Shown here: one piece after another, positions 1-6,965 of the stretch
Position numbering within the stretch: the first letter of the stretch is position 1
Layout: every line of letters begins with the position of its first letter
Assembly (NCBI GenBank): GCA_019352125.1
Contig: JABBNV010000057.1
Coordinates: forward strand, 1 to 11,455
Source of the DNA: Acidobacteriota bacterium
GTDB taxonomy: Bacteria; Actinomycetota; Actinomycetes; Actinomycetales; Micrococcaceae
DNA length: 11,455 nt
Direction of reading: 5' to 3'
Made by a program: the position numbers and the translations under genes
Notes under the pieces: generated by a model
What the model saw: the letters and a program-made list of their open reading frames with translations, nothing else
Told to the model about the DNA's origin: nothing
Database searches by the model: none

Positions 1-163
1 ACCACACCCAGAAGAAACTGCACCGGACGCACAACACTGGACACTTATCCGATTGAGCAGTGACGCACGGCACATTAAATTTGCCATTTGCGCCTGCCTA
101 GGTCAGGCTTGATGAGTGCCTTGACATATCCGTAGGGCAGAAACCGCTTCCTGGAGCTTCAAA
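1..163. other. Leader region of the surface protein gene
   Basis: No gene recognised. It holds a small inverted repeat, GCCTG (92-96) with CAGGC (104-108), and a TTGACA at 121-126 without a matching -10, so the promoter cannot be placed. Confidence 0.3.
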
Positions 164-763
164 GTGTCGATTAATGTGCGTTCAATAGCAGCCAAGTCCC
201 TGACTCTTGGTGCCGCTGCGGTGTTGGCTGCAGGAGTTTCAGTGGGATTTGCGGGGCCCGCATTGGCCGCACCAGATACTCCAGTACTGCCGCCCTCGTC
301 GAGCATTGCTCCCGACCCCAGCCCTATGATCACGCCTACGCCTACGCCTACTCCAACGTCCACGCCTAGCGCCACAGCCCCTGTCACCAAGCCAATCTTG
401 GTGCAGGCGCCAGCCACTTCTGAAGCATCCAAGGCCGCGCCCGTCGTGGCACCTCCTGCGCAGACAACCGCTGAAACGAGCCAGGCGTCTGTGCAGGCAA
501 CCGACACAGCCTCATCGGATTCTCCGACGGACTCACCGACGTATTCCACCTATACTCCACCACCGAGTTCGGCTGAAGCGAATGTGGGCTCGACGCCCTC
601 TGCGTCAGTGGCCGACCTGGTGGCAGCGCACGTGAACTCGGAATCTAACCAGGGGGGCATGAGCTTCACCACCATCCTGTTGGGGATGGCGCTGATCGTT
701 ATCCTTGCCGGTGGCGGAGTAGGCGTCTATGCACTCAATCGAAGCTCACGCCGGTCCCACTAG
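164..763 (+). CDS. Secreted, Pro/Thr/Ser-rich membrane-anchored surface protein (hypothetical)
   Basis: Function not recognised; the architecture is clear. The GTG start is preceded by GGAG (153-156) at 7 nt. Residues 1-36 form a Sec signal peptide: basic start (R6, K11), hydrophobic core, and a cleavage motif ending ALAA before PD. Residues about 37-150 are low complexity, rich in Pro, Thr, Ser and Ala, including a PTPTPTPT run encoded by a hexanucleotide repeat. A hydrophobic helix at about 166-190 is followed by a short basic tail (RSSRRSH), so the C-terminus should be held in the membrane with the stalk spanning the wall. There is no LPXTG motif, so sortase anchoring is not supported. The gene converges on the DUF4032 gene, and the two stop codons share one CTAG. 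A GTG start in a 199-residue protein of this layout is normal for Actinobacteria. The composition of the stalk makes homology searching unreliable. Confidence 0.75.
   Translation: MSINVRSIAAKSLTLGAAAVLAAGVSVGFAGPALAAPDTPVLPPSSSIAPDPSPMITPTPTPTPTSTPSATAPVTKPILVQAPATSEASKAAPVVAPPAQTTAETSQASVQATDTASSDSPTDSPTYSTYTPPPSSAEANVGSTPSASVADLVAAHVNSESNQGGMSFTTILLGMALIVILAGGGVGVYALNRSSRRSH
335..351 (+). repeat. Hexanucleotide tandem repeat CCTACG (nearly three units)
   Basis: Units at 335-340 and 341-346, and a partial third at 347-351, encode Pro-Thr pairs in the stalk of the surface protein. Because the unit is six bases, copy-number change would lengthen or shorten the stalk without shifting the frame. 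Few copies, so instability is only a possibility. Confidence 0.5.
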
Positions 764-2118
764 TCAGAGTCGGACTCGAAGCCTGTTTCCAGCACCTTCA
801 GGGTTGACGTATCCGGATTTAGCATGATGGCTGCCTCGTCGCGACGGTGCCGCAGTACGGAATCGATGTAGCTCTGTACTGCTTCGGCCAAGGGGACGTT
901 GCGGTCCTGCTTCTCTGACATGTACCAGCGGTGTTCCAGCACTTCGTGCACCACTTCAGCTGGTTCTAGTTTGCTGCCCAGCTCGCGCGGGATGGAGCGC
1001 ACAATAGGTTCAAAGACGTGGCTCACCCATGAGTGAGCGCTGATTTCCTCATCCAGTCCGGGGTTGTTGTCCGCGCGGTAGGTGTCCATGTCATTGAGCA
1101 GCCGGCGTGCTTGGTTTTCCTGCGCATCCAGTCCCGTGAGACGCAGCAGCCTGCGCTGGTGATGCCCGGCGTCCACAACCTTGGGCTGCAGCTGGATGGT
1201 GGAGCCGTCAGCGGTTGTCTTGATGGCGTACTCCTCAACATCGAACCCCAGGTCATTAAGGCGCCGAATGCGGGCCCCCACGCGCCACCGTTCGCCCAGC
1301 TCAAAGGATTCCTTCTCCGTGAGCTCCGTCCAAAGTCTGCGGTAACTGTCCATAATGAGTTCGCTGGTGGCCACAGGATCAACTTTCTCCTCGATCAGGC
1401 CACCCTCCAGCAGGTCCATCAGTTCCCCGGCAATATTGACGCGAGCAATTTCCAGATCATATTCGCGCTGGCCACTGGAAAGATCTGGGTAGAGTTCACC
1501 CGTCTCCGCGTCCACCAAATAGGCAGCAAAGGCGCCGGCGTCGCGGCGGAACAGGGTGTTGGAGAGAGAGACATCCCCCCAGTAGAAACCAATGAGGTGC
1601 AGTCGAACCAGCAGCAATGCCTGGGCGTCAATCAGCCGGTTAAGGGTGTCCTTCCGCAGCATTTGGGAAAAAAGTGCGCGATACGGCAGGGAAAATTTGA
1701 GATGACGAGTAACCAATACCGGGTCCAACGGGGTCCCATCCACCGTGGTTCGGCCTGTAATGACGGCTACGGGCTCTACGCAGGGAACGTCCAGCCGCTG
1801 CAGCTTGCGGAGCATGTGATACTCATGGCGGGCAATGTGCTCGCCTGTCTCCTTGATGGCGATCACAGAGCCACCCAGATGCGCGAACCTCACCACATGA
1901 CGGGAGATCCCTCGGGGCAGGGCCGCCAAGTTGGCAGCTGGCCAGTCCTCCAGTTTAATGTGCCAGGGAAGGTCCAGCAGCTCTGGGTCCGATGCTGCGG
2001 CCGTGATATTCAATGAGCCCAAAACGCTCGACGGCGGGGTCAACGCGCGGGGGAGTTTTCCCTTTTGCTCGAAGTCGGTGGGCTCGTCCGTCCACTGGGC
2101 TCCTGGTACGTCCGTCAT
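760..2118 (-). CDS. DUF4032 domain-containing protein with kinase-like (Kdo/WaaP-type) N-terminal fold
   Basis: A 452-residue cytoplasmic protein if started at the ATG at 2118, which has GGAAGA at 8 nt upstream. The reading frame is open to 2166, but that extension runs through a hairpin and has no ribosome site. The N-terminal two thirds carries kinase-fold landmarks: K89 in VIAIKE (ATP lysine), E99 in RHEYHML (helix C), D182 and N187 in GDVSLSNTL (catalytic loop), and D203 in LVDAE (metal-binding Asp). The C-terminal part matches what I know of the actinobacterial DUF4032 family, recalled rather than searched. The substrate is unknown; relation to lipopolysaccharide/aminoglycoside-type small-molecule kinases is by fold only. 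It lies 91 bases downstream of the ugpC gene, separated by a strong hairpin, so it probably has its own promoter. The neighbourhood hints at a role linked to sugar or trehalose metabolism, which is inference. Confidence 0.85.
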   Translation of the reverse strand: MTDVPGAQWTDEPTDFEQKGKLPRALTPPSSVLGSLNITAAASDPELLDLPWHIKLEDWPAANLAALPRGISRHVVRFAHLGGSVIAIKETGEHIARHEYHMLRKLQRLDVPCVEPVAVITGRTTVDGTPLDPVLVTRHLKFSLPYRALFSQMLRKDTLNRLIDAQALLLVRLHLIGFYWGDVSLSNTLFRRDAGAFAAYLVDAETGELYPDLSSGQREYDLEIARVNIAGELMDLLEGGLIEEKVDPVATSELIMDSYRRLWTELTEKESFELGERWRVGARIRRLNDLGFDVEEYAIKTTADGSTIQLQPKVVDAGHHQRRLLRLTGLDAQENQARRLLNDMDTYRADNNPGLDEEISAHSWVSHVFEPIVRSIPRELGSKLEPAEVVHEVLEHRWYMSEKQDRNVPLAEAVQSYIDSVLRHRRDEAAIMLNPDTSTLKVLETGFESDSD

Positions 2119-2154
2119 GCGTCTATTCTTCCGTAAAAGTAGGTGGTTAACACA

Positions 2155-2188
2155 GTGCGGGCCCACCGATGATTCGGCAGGCCCGCAC
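2155..2188 (-). terminator. Hairpin between ugpC and the DUF4032 gene
   Basis: Nine perfect base pairs (GTGCGGGCC at 2155-2163 with GGCCCGCAC at 2180-2188) around a 16-nt loop, just past the ugpC stop at 2210. There is no clean U-tract, as is common for actinobacterial terminators. It probably ends ugpC transcripts, and it overlaps the spurious upstream start of the DUF4032 frame. Confidence 0.6.
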
Positions 2189-2209
2189 GTGCAGGTAAGT
2201 CAGGGGTGA

Positions 2210-3292
2210 TTAGTCACCCAGGCGAAGACCCGAGGTGCTGTCAAACAGGTGAATGTGACCCTGCTGCGGACGTACGTTGAGCGTGTCACCCTTGAGCGGT
2301 GGGCGGCGTCCATCTACGCGGGCAACGATGTCATGTGACTTGCCGTCCAGCATGGTGTGGCCGTAGATGTAGGCATCCGCACCGAGCTCTTCTACAACGT
2401 CTACTTCAACCGGCAAGCCGTCACCCTCAGCGGTGGCTTCCAAGTCCTCGGGGCGAACACCCACGGTAACGGTGTTGCCAGCAGCAGCGTCCAACACATC
2501 GCGGTGTACCGGGTAAACGGTGCCACCGAACTTCACGCCGCCATCCACTACCGGCAGTTCCAGCAGGTTCATGGCCGGGGACCCGATGAAGCCAGCAACG
2601 AAAACGTTCTGCGGGCGGTCGTACAAGTTGCGCGGGGTGTCTACCTGCTGCAGGATGCCATCCTTAAGCACTGCTACGCGATCGCCCATGGTCATGGCTT
2701 CGACCTGGTCGTGCGTAACGTAAACAGTGGTGACGCCCAGGCGGCGCGTCAAGGAAGCGATCTGCGTTCGGGTCTGCACACGGAGCTTGGCATCCAGGTT
2801 GGAGAGCGGCTCATCCATGAGGAACACCTGAGGGTTACGCACAATGGCGCGGCCCATGGCAACGCGCTGACGCTGACCACCGGAGAGCGCCTTGGGCTTG
2901 CGATCCAGGTACGGCTCCAGGTCCAGAAGCTTGGCTGCTTCACGAACGCGGGTGGCGCGTTCTTCCTTGTTGATGCCAGCAATTTTCAGGGCGAAGCCCA
3001 TGTTGTCTGCGACGGACATGTGTGGGTACAGCGCATAGTTCTGGAAGACCATGGCAATGTCACGGTCCTTCGGGGGTACATCTGTGACGTCGCGGTCACC
3101 GATCAGGATGCGGCCTGCGTTGACGTCTTCCAGACCGGCCAACATGCGCAAGGAGGTGGATTTTCCGCAACCGGAGGGTCCCACCAAAACCAAAAACTCG
3201 CCATCGGCGATTTCAATGTTGAGCTTATCTACCGCGGGCTTCTCGGTGCCCGGGTACAAACGTGTCGCGTTATCAAAAGTTACTGTTGCCAC
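2210..3292 (-). CDS. ugpC: Sugar ABC transporter ATP-binding protein, UgpC/MalK/MsiK type
   Basis: ATPase subunit of a carbohydrate importer, working at the inner face of the membrane with separate permeases and a binding protein not encoded here. The GTG start at 3292 is favoured over the upstream in-frame ATG (3310) because AAGGGA (3302-3307) sits 9 nt before the GTG and would itself lie inside the longer reading. From that start the protein has 360 residues, normal for the family. Visible motifs: Walker A GPSGCGKST (38-46), Q-loop Gln84 (VFQNYALYPH), signature LSGGQRQR (136-143), Walker B VFLMDE (156-161), switch His194 (YVTHDQ), then a C-terminal OB-type regulatory domain (about 240-360). 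Solitary ATPases of this kind often serve several sugar transporters (known for MsiK in Streptomyces and MsmX in Bacillus). With no permease nearby, and trehalose genes adjacent, a multi-transporter role is a reasonable inference. Confidence 0.93.
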   Translation of the reverse strand: MATVTFDNATRLYPGTEKPAVDKLNIEIADGEFLVLVGPSGCGKSTSLRMLAGLEDVNAGRILIGDRDVTDVPPKDRDIAMVFQNYALYPHMSVADNMGFALKIAGINKEERATRVREAAKLLDLEPYLDRKPKALSGGQRQRVAMGRAIVRNPQVFLMDEPLSNLDAKLRVQTRTQIASLTRRLGVTTVYVTHDQVEAMTMGDRVAVLKDGILQQVDTPRNLYDRPQNVFVAGFIGSPAMNLLELPVVDGGVKFGGTVYPVHRDVLDAAAGNTVTVGVRPEDLEATAEGDGLPVEVDVVEELGADAYIYGHTMLDGKSHDIVARVDGRRPPLKGDTLNVRPQQGHIHLFDSTSGLRLGD

Positions 3293-3301
3293 AGTGGTCA
3301 A

Positions 3302-3307
3302 TCCCTT
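3302..3307 (-). promoter_or_regulatory. Ribosome binding site deciding the ugpC start
   Basis: AAGGGA on the minus strand, 9 nt upstream of GTG 3292-3290. It lies within the six extra codons of the longer ATG frame, which has no comparable site. Confidence 0.7.
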
Positions 3308-3384
3308 CATCGGCAGGTACGTGCCGAACGATCCGTAGTGAATGGTGAGTATTCAGTTGACGACGAGCAGCATCAGCGGCGATG

Positions 3385-3397
3385 CGTGTGCCACACG
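3385..3397. promoter_or_regulatory. Perfect palindrome upstream of ugpC, possible operator
   Basis: CGTGTG-C-CACACG, six-base arms around one base, about 93 bp upstream of the ugpC GTG in the otsB-ugpC gap (3293-3450). The position suits a repressor or activator site for ugpC. No -10/-35 pair could be fixed convincingly nearby, so the role is unproven. Confidence 0.35.
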
Positions 3398-3413
3398 TCA
3401 CGTTCAGTATGTC

Positions 3414-3444
3414 ACACCAAGGTCCGCTGTGGTTGGTTTGGTGT
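3414..3444 (-). terminator. Weak hairpin after otsB
   Basis: ACACCAA (3414-3420) pairs with TTGGTGT (3438-3444), starting 7 bases past the otsB stop. Seven pairs, a 17-nt loop, and no U-tract in the otsB direction (the T-run is on the other strand). Could be a modest terminator or chance. Confidence 0.3.
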
Positions 3445-3450
3445 TTTCGA

Positions 3451-4230
3451 TCAGGCTCCGGCACGCGAGCGGAGGATGGCGTTGAGGACGGCGGGCATGG
3501 ACTCGGGCCCCGGAACTCGGAACGACGCTGAGGTTTGGCCGGAGCCAACTTTGATGCCCAGATCCGAGGGCTCTAGGGCGGCAAAGGCGTATTCGTCGGT
3601 GACGTCGTCACCGGCAAAAATGACACCGGTAGCCCCTGACGCCTGACGTGTCAGGGCTATACCTTCCCCTTTGCTTGCATGCACCACGGAGACTTCCACC
3701 ACGCGCTTGCCATCCGAGACATAGGCACCTGGGAGACTGTCCAGCAGGCTGTGGGCGTGGGTGTTGGCCTCCAGCTCTACCTTGGCTGAAGCCTGACGGG
3801 TATGCAGTACTACCCCTGCTGGCTTGACCTCCAAAAGGGTGCCGGGGGAGCTGGCTACGATGCGGTCCAGCAGCTCATGCACCCGGTCAAGCAGCTCCTT
3901 TTGGTCAGTCGTGAGCGTCAGCTCTTCGCCGTCGGGCCCCAGCCACACCTCAGCCCCATGGCTACCGATCAGCAAAGTGTTTTCCGGAGGCTGAGCCACT
4001 TCACGCAAGCTTGCCAGCGCGCGCCCGGAGATGAGCGCCGTCGTCGTATTTTCAAGTGTGGCGAGCCGTGCAAAGGCCTCCGCTGACTCGGGGAGCGGCC
4101 GCGCGTCGCCTGCATGAGTCACCAGGGGGGCCAGGGTTCCGTCAAAATCCATGGCCACGAGCAGATGCTCAGTGGCGGACACCTTGGCGATGGCTGCCAA
4201 AAGCTCCGGTTCCAGTTCAGCCGTCGTCAC
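3451..4230 (-). CDS. otsB: Trehalose-6-phosphate phosphatase OtsB
   Basis: Hydrolyses trehalose-6-phosphate to trehalose, the second step of the OtsAB pathway, in the cytoplasm. HAD-superfamily motifs are all present: motif I DFDGT with D28 as nucleophile and D30 as acid/base; motif II SGR (68-70); Lys187 in HASKGEG; and the acidic motif GDDVTDE (207-213) for magnesium. The trehalose-phosphatase family signature VKPAGVVLH lies near 135-143. The GTG at 4230 is taken as the start because AAAGG (4237-4241) lies 6 nt before it. The open frame continues to 4359 only through antisense-free otsA coding sequence and shows nothing OtsB-like there. Length 259 residues is typical. The start lies inside the end of otsA (14-base overlap), so translational coupling is likely and keeps the toxic intermediate low. 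Confidence 0.95.
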   Translation of the reverse strand: MTTAELEPELLAAIAKVSATEHLLVAMDFDGTLAPLVTHAGDARPLPESAEAFARLATLENTTTALISGRALASLREVAQPPENTLLIGSHGAEVWLGPDGEELTLTTDQKELLDRVHELLDRIVASSPGTLLEVKPAGVVLHTRQASAKVELEANTHAHSLLDSLPGAYVSDGKRVVEVSVVHASKGEGIALTRQASGATGVIFAGDDVTDEYAFAALEPSDLGIKVGSGQTSASFRVPGPESMPAVLNAILRSRAGA

Positions 4231-5683
4231 GAACGGCCTTTGCCTTAAGCGCGTCCAGGAAACTGCGTGACCAGCGCTCGACGTCATAGTCCACGATTTG
4301 CCGGCGCATGGCACGCATCCGACGGCGGGCCTGCGCCACCGGCAGATTGACCGCCTCAACGATGGCGTTCTTCAGCCCGTCGATATCGTGCGGGTTGATC
4401 AGGAACGCTTGGCGCAGTTGGTCCGCAGCGCCGGTAAATTCGCTGAGTACAAGAGCGCCGGTGTTGTCTACCCGCGCGGCCACATATTCCTTGGCTACCA
4501 GATTCATCCCGTCACGCAAGGCGGTGACAAGCATCACGTCCGCAGCCAGGTAAAGAGCCACCATCTCTTCCACTGGGTAGCTATGGTGCAGGTATCGAAT
4601 TGCCGTGTTGGAGATAGTGTCGAACGTGCCGTTGATGCGGCCTACGGTTCCCTCAACGTCTTCGCGTAACAGGCGGTAACTTTCCACCCGTTCCCGGCTA
4701 GGGCTCGCCACCTGTATCAGCGACGTTTCCTCTACCTTGAGCGTGCCTTCCTCCAGCAATTCCCCATAAGCCTTGAGTCGGTGTGTGATCCCCTTGGTGT
4801 AGTCCAACCGGTCCACGCCCAACACAATTGTCTTCGGGTCCCCCAAGTCCTTGCGAATCTGGGCGGCTCGCTTAATCACGTCCGAACGCCTGGCCAGCGT
4901 CTGGATCTGGTCAACATCAATGGAAATGGGGAACGCCTCAGCACGGGAAATCCGAGAAAACCCGCCCGTGGTATCTCGCACATGTACCTGGTGCGCCTTG
5001 ACGCTGGCACCCAAGAACCGGCGCGCCGAGCGGAGAAAGTTTGCTGCATCATTGGGGCGCTGGAAACCAATCAGGTCTGCACCCAGCAGGCCGTTGATGA
5101 TGGACTGGCGCCAGGGAAGTTGTGCGTAAATCTCCGGGGGCGGGAAGGGGATGTGGTTGAAGAATCCAATTTTCAGGTCCGGGCGTTGCTCCCGCAACAT
5201 GCTGGGGACTAGCTGAAGCTGATAATCCTGCACCCACACCGTTGCACCGTCGTCGGCCGCTTTGGCCGCTGCGTCTGCGAAACGCTGGTTCACCAACCGG
5301 TACGTATCCCACCAGTGACGGTGGAATTCCGGCGGCGCTATGACATCGTGGTACAGCGGCCACAGCGTAGCGTTGGAAAAGCCCTCGTAGTAGTTCTGGA
5401 CTTCCTCCTCGCTGAGGTCCACTGGGATGAGCCGCATACCGTTGTTATCGAAGGGGCGAACATGCTCATCGGGTGAGCCTGCCCAACCGATCCAGGCGCC
5501 GTCCGCCTTCGCCATGACGGGATGCAGCGCGGTCACCAACCCGCCCGGGGAGCGGCGCCACGTGTCCTTGCCGTTGGAGTCCTTGTGGCGGTCAACGGGC
5601 AATCGGTTGGAGACCACAATGAAGTCATATTTACCGTGCTGAGTGACGGTTTTTGAAGTGCTTGGCGGTTGATTCGTGGACAA
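4217..5683 (-). CDS. otsA: Alpha,alpha-trehalose-phosphate synthase (UDP-forming) OtsA
   Basis: GT20 glycosyltransferase joining UDP-glucose and glucose-6-phosphate to give trehalose-6-phosphate. Landmarks: VVSNRLPV (23-30), the PGGLVTAL loop (46-53), WVQDYQLQLVP with D153 (150-160), FFNHIPFPP (174-182), GVDRLDYTKGI with the phosphate-binding R292 and K297 (289-299), RDGMNLVAKEY (390-400, D391 and E399) and LVLSEFTGAA (411-420). The Gln in WVQDYQ replaces the His seen in E. coli, as in mycobacterial OtsA from memory. The TTG at 5683 is taken as the start because AAGGGAG (5689-5695) lies 5 nt upstream; the longer ATG reading to 5758 adds 25 residues without family character. The result is 488 residues, a normal length. 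It is first gene of the otsA-otsB unit and divergent from the DsbA-like gene across 175 bases. Confidence 0.95.
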   Translation of the reverse strand: MSTNQPPSTSKTVTQHGKYDFIVVSNRLPVDRHKDSNGKDTWRRSPGGLVTALHPVMAKADGAWIGWAGSPDEHVRPFDNNGMRLIPVDLSEEEVQNYYEGFSNATLWPLYHDVIAPPEFHRHWWDTYRLVNQRFADAAAKAADDGATVWVQDYQLQLVPSMLREQRPDLKIGFFNHIPFPPPEIYAQLPWRQSIINGLLGADLIGFQRPNDAANFLRSARRFLGASVKAHQVHVRDTTGGFSRISRAEAFPISIDVDQIQTLARRSDVIKRAAQIRKDLGDPKTIVLGVDRLDYTKGITHRLKAYGELLEEGTLKVEETSLIQVASPSRERVESYRLLREDVEGTVGRINGTFDTISNTAIRYLHHSYPVEEMVALYLAADVMLVTALRDGMNLVAKEYVAARVDNTGALVLSEFTGAADQLRQAFLINPHDIDGLKNAIVEAVNLPVAQARRRMRAMRRQIVDYDVERWSRSFLDALKAKAVRDDG

Positions 5684-5688
5684 CTTGG

Positions 5689-5695
5689 CTCCCTT
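5689..5695 (-). promoter_or_regulatory. Ribosome binding site fixing a TTG start for otsA
   Basis: AAGGGAG on the minus strand, 5 nt before TTG 5683-5681. It is the strongest ribosome site near the gene and lies inside the longer ATG reading, arguing against that start. Confidence 0.7.
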
Positions 5696-5797
5696 ATACA
5701 ACGTACTTGACAGCAAGCCTAGCTGTTGTGGAGATATTCGCGGAGGGCAGCTGCGCACTGACAGCCGCCGTGCGGGCGGGAAGTTACACAGGTTTTT

Positions 5798-5815
5798 ACC
5801 CTAAAATAAAAGGGT
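5798..5815. promoter_or_regulatory. AT-rich inverted repeat over a -10-like element, otsA/DsbA-like intergenic region
   Basis: ACCCT (5798-5802) and AGGGT (5811-5815) flank an eight-base AT-only core containing TAAAAT (5802-5807), a fair -10 hexamer for the rightward gene. No matching -35 at 16-18 bp. The symmetry over an apparent -10 suggests an operator or a small hairpin. The evidence is limited to five-base arms. Confidence 0.3.
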
Positions 5816-5858
5816 TACGTGCTTCGCGGCACGCCGGCGTACCCCATCGCGAGGAAAT

Positions 5859-6761
5859 ATGAGCCCTACAAACGAACCCCGTAAGTCCAAAGCTGAGCGC
5901 ACTTCCGAAGCCAGGGAGCAGGCTCGGCGGATTCGCGAGGCACAGCAGAAAAAGGAAAAGCGGAATAGCTTACTGATTCGACTCGGCGTCGTAGTGGTGG
6001 CCGTGGTTATTGTTGGCCTCATTGTGTTGATGGTGAGCATCAATAACGCCAACAAGGCTGCGTCAACCTTCCCCGATCAGGGCCCGGTGCCTGCCAACAT
6101 GAACACCAGCGGTGGCATTGTGCTGGGCAAAGATAACGTGGTTATCGCGCCAGGGACTGCTGCTGGAAACGTCAAGGTCTCTGATGTTCCTGCCTCGCCC
6201 ACCCCCACGGCTTCGGGTGCTTCATTGGTTCCTCCGGGCATTGCGGCAACGCCGAAGGATCAGCCCGCGCAGATTGTTGCCTACGTGGATTTCATGTGCC
6301 CCTACTGCAACCAGTTTGAGAAGACCTATGGAACGCAACTTGAAACGTGGCGCAACAATGGTGATGTCACTGTCGAGTACCGACCTTTTGGTTTTCTAGA
6401 CCAGAGCTCCACCACCAACTACTCGTCTCGCTCAACTAACGCTGCCGCGTGCGTGGCCAATGCCTCCCCGGAGAAGTACAACGCGTTCTTCCAGAAGCTT
6501 TACGCGGAACAGCCAGCTGAAAACACGGCGGGTCTTTCCAACGCTGATCTGGAAAAGGCAGCCAAGGATGTTGGTGCTGCGGATATCCATGACTGCGTTA
6601 CCAACGGTACCTACCGGCCCTACGTCAAGGTTGCGACTGCGGAAGCTCATAGTTACGGCATCACCAGCACTCCCACTGTGTATGTGGACGGCCAGAAATG
6701 GGACGGAAGCACAGACTTCAAGGCCTGGGCGCAGGGCATCATCGACGCCAAGAAGAAGTAG
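5859..6761 (+). CDS. Membrane-anchored DsbA-family thioredoxin-fold protein
   Basis: Probable extracytoplasmic thiol-disulfide oxidoreductase. ATG start with GAGGA (5851-5855) at a short 3-nt spacing. Residues 1-35 are highly charged and helical (cytoplasmic), 38-60 are a transmembrane helix (an uncleaved anchor), and 61-130 are a Pro/Thr/Ser-rich linker. From about 135 comes the DsbA/thioredoxin domain: active-site CPYC at 147-150 after VDFM, and the cis-proline loop TPT (271-273) before VYVDG. Two further cysteines, C198 and C246, could form a second, structural disulfide. The layout matches the actinobacterial DsbA-like 'thioredoxin domain-containing' proteins, which fold secreted proteins or feed electrons to extracytoplasmic partners; the partner here is unknown. 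At 300 residues it is complete. It is transcribed alone, divergent from otsA, and ends before a strong hairpin and tRNA-Thr. Confidence 0.9.
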   Translation: MSPTNEPRKSKAERTSEAREQARRIREAQQKKEKRNSLLIRLGVVVVAVVIVGLIVLMVSINNANKAASTFPDQGPVPANMNTSGGIVLGKDNVVIAPGTAAGNVKVSDVPASPTPTASGASLVPPGIAATPKDQPAQIVAYVDFMCPYCNQFEKTYGTQLETWRNNGDVTVEYRPFGFLDQSSTTNYSSRSTNAAACVANASPEKYNAFFQKLYAEQPAENTAGLSNADLEKAAKDVGAADIHDCVTNGTYRPYVKVATAEAHSYGITSTPTVYVDGQKWDGSTDFKAWAQGIIDAKKK

Positions 6762-6776
6762 TTTCTGCTAGGCCAG

Positions 6777-6824
6777 TAGCAGCCGGGGTTTGGCCCATTT
6801 AGCGTGCCAGCCCCGGCTACGCTA
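6777..6824 (+). terminator. Strong hairpin after the DsbA-like gene
   Basis: AGCCGGGG (6781-6788) pairs perfectly with CCCCGGCT (6811-6818). It is extended inside by TGGC/GCCA (6791-6794 with 6806-6809) and outside by TAGC/GCTA (6777-6780 with 6821-6824) across a two-base bulge. No U-tract follows. It begins 16 bases past the stop codon and probably separates this gene from the tRNA. Confidence 0.55.
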
Positions 6825-6873
6825 ACCTTGTACTGCTGGGTTTCCGCCAGCGCGCTCGCAGCAGCGAGCACCC

Positions 6874-6950
6874 GCCTCCTTAGCTCAGTTGGCCAGAGCA
6901 CCGCTCTTGTAAAGCGGGGGTCGTCGGTTCGAATCCGACAGGAGGCTCCA
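6874..6950 (+). tRNA. tRNA-Thr (anticodon TGT), CCA encoded
   Basis: Full cloverleaf seen by hand: acceptor GCCTCCT (6874-6880) with AGGAGGC (6940-6946); D-stem GCTC/GAGC (6883-6886, 6896-6899); anticodon stem CCGCT/AGCGG (6901-6905, 6913-6917) around loop CTTGTAA with anticodon TGT at 6908-6910; five-base variable loop; T-stem GTCGG/CCGAC (6923-6927, 6935-6939) with loop TTCGAAT. The discriminator base is T6947, followed by an encoded CCA. It decodes ACA threonine codons. A six-pair hairpin (GCTCGC/GCGAGC, 6854-6869) ends 4 bases before the 5' end. The 3' half is the probable integration target of the adjoining element, since an integrase remnant abuts it and a diverged second copy of the 3' half lies at 9966. 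Confidence 0.97.
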
Positions 6951-6965
6951 CGCCCCGGAATCTAG
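6923..6965 (+). repeat. tRNA-Thr 3' end plus flank, left copy (putative attachment site)
   Basis: Two blocks are shared with the copy at 9977-10020: a 20-base T-arm block at 6923-6942, and CCCGGAATCTAG at 6954-6965. They are spaced 31 bases start to start here and 32 in the other copy. Similarity fades into a shared downstream hairpin. The left copy completes a functional tRNA, as expected for one end of a tRNA-targeting element. Confidence 0.55.

Noticed and set aside
1033..2016. A 327-codon plus-strand frame
   Set aside because: Antisense to the DUF4032 gene, which has kinase motifs and a good start; the shadow has none.
2357..3646. A 429-codon open frame on the plus strand
   Set aside because: Exactly antisense to ugpC, whose motifs are complete; no ribosome site and no protein-like motifs. 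Long shadow frames are expected in high-GC coding DNA.
5693..5698. TATAAG as -10 for otsA
   Set aside because: It overlaps the ribosome binding site, so transcription would begin almost at the start codon and lose that site.
5707..5712. TTGACA as -35 for the DsbA-like gene
   Set aside because: No acceptable -10 at 16-18 bp; the nearest AT-rich hexamer is 20 bp away and poor.
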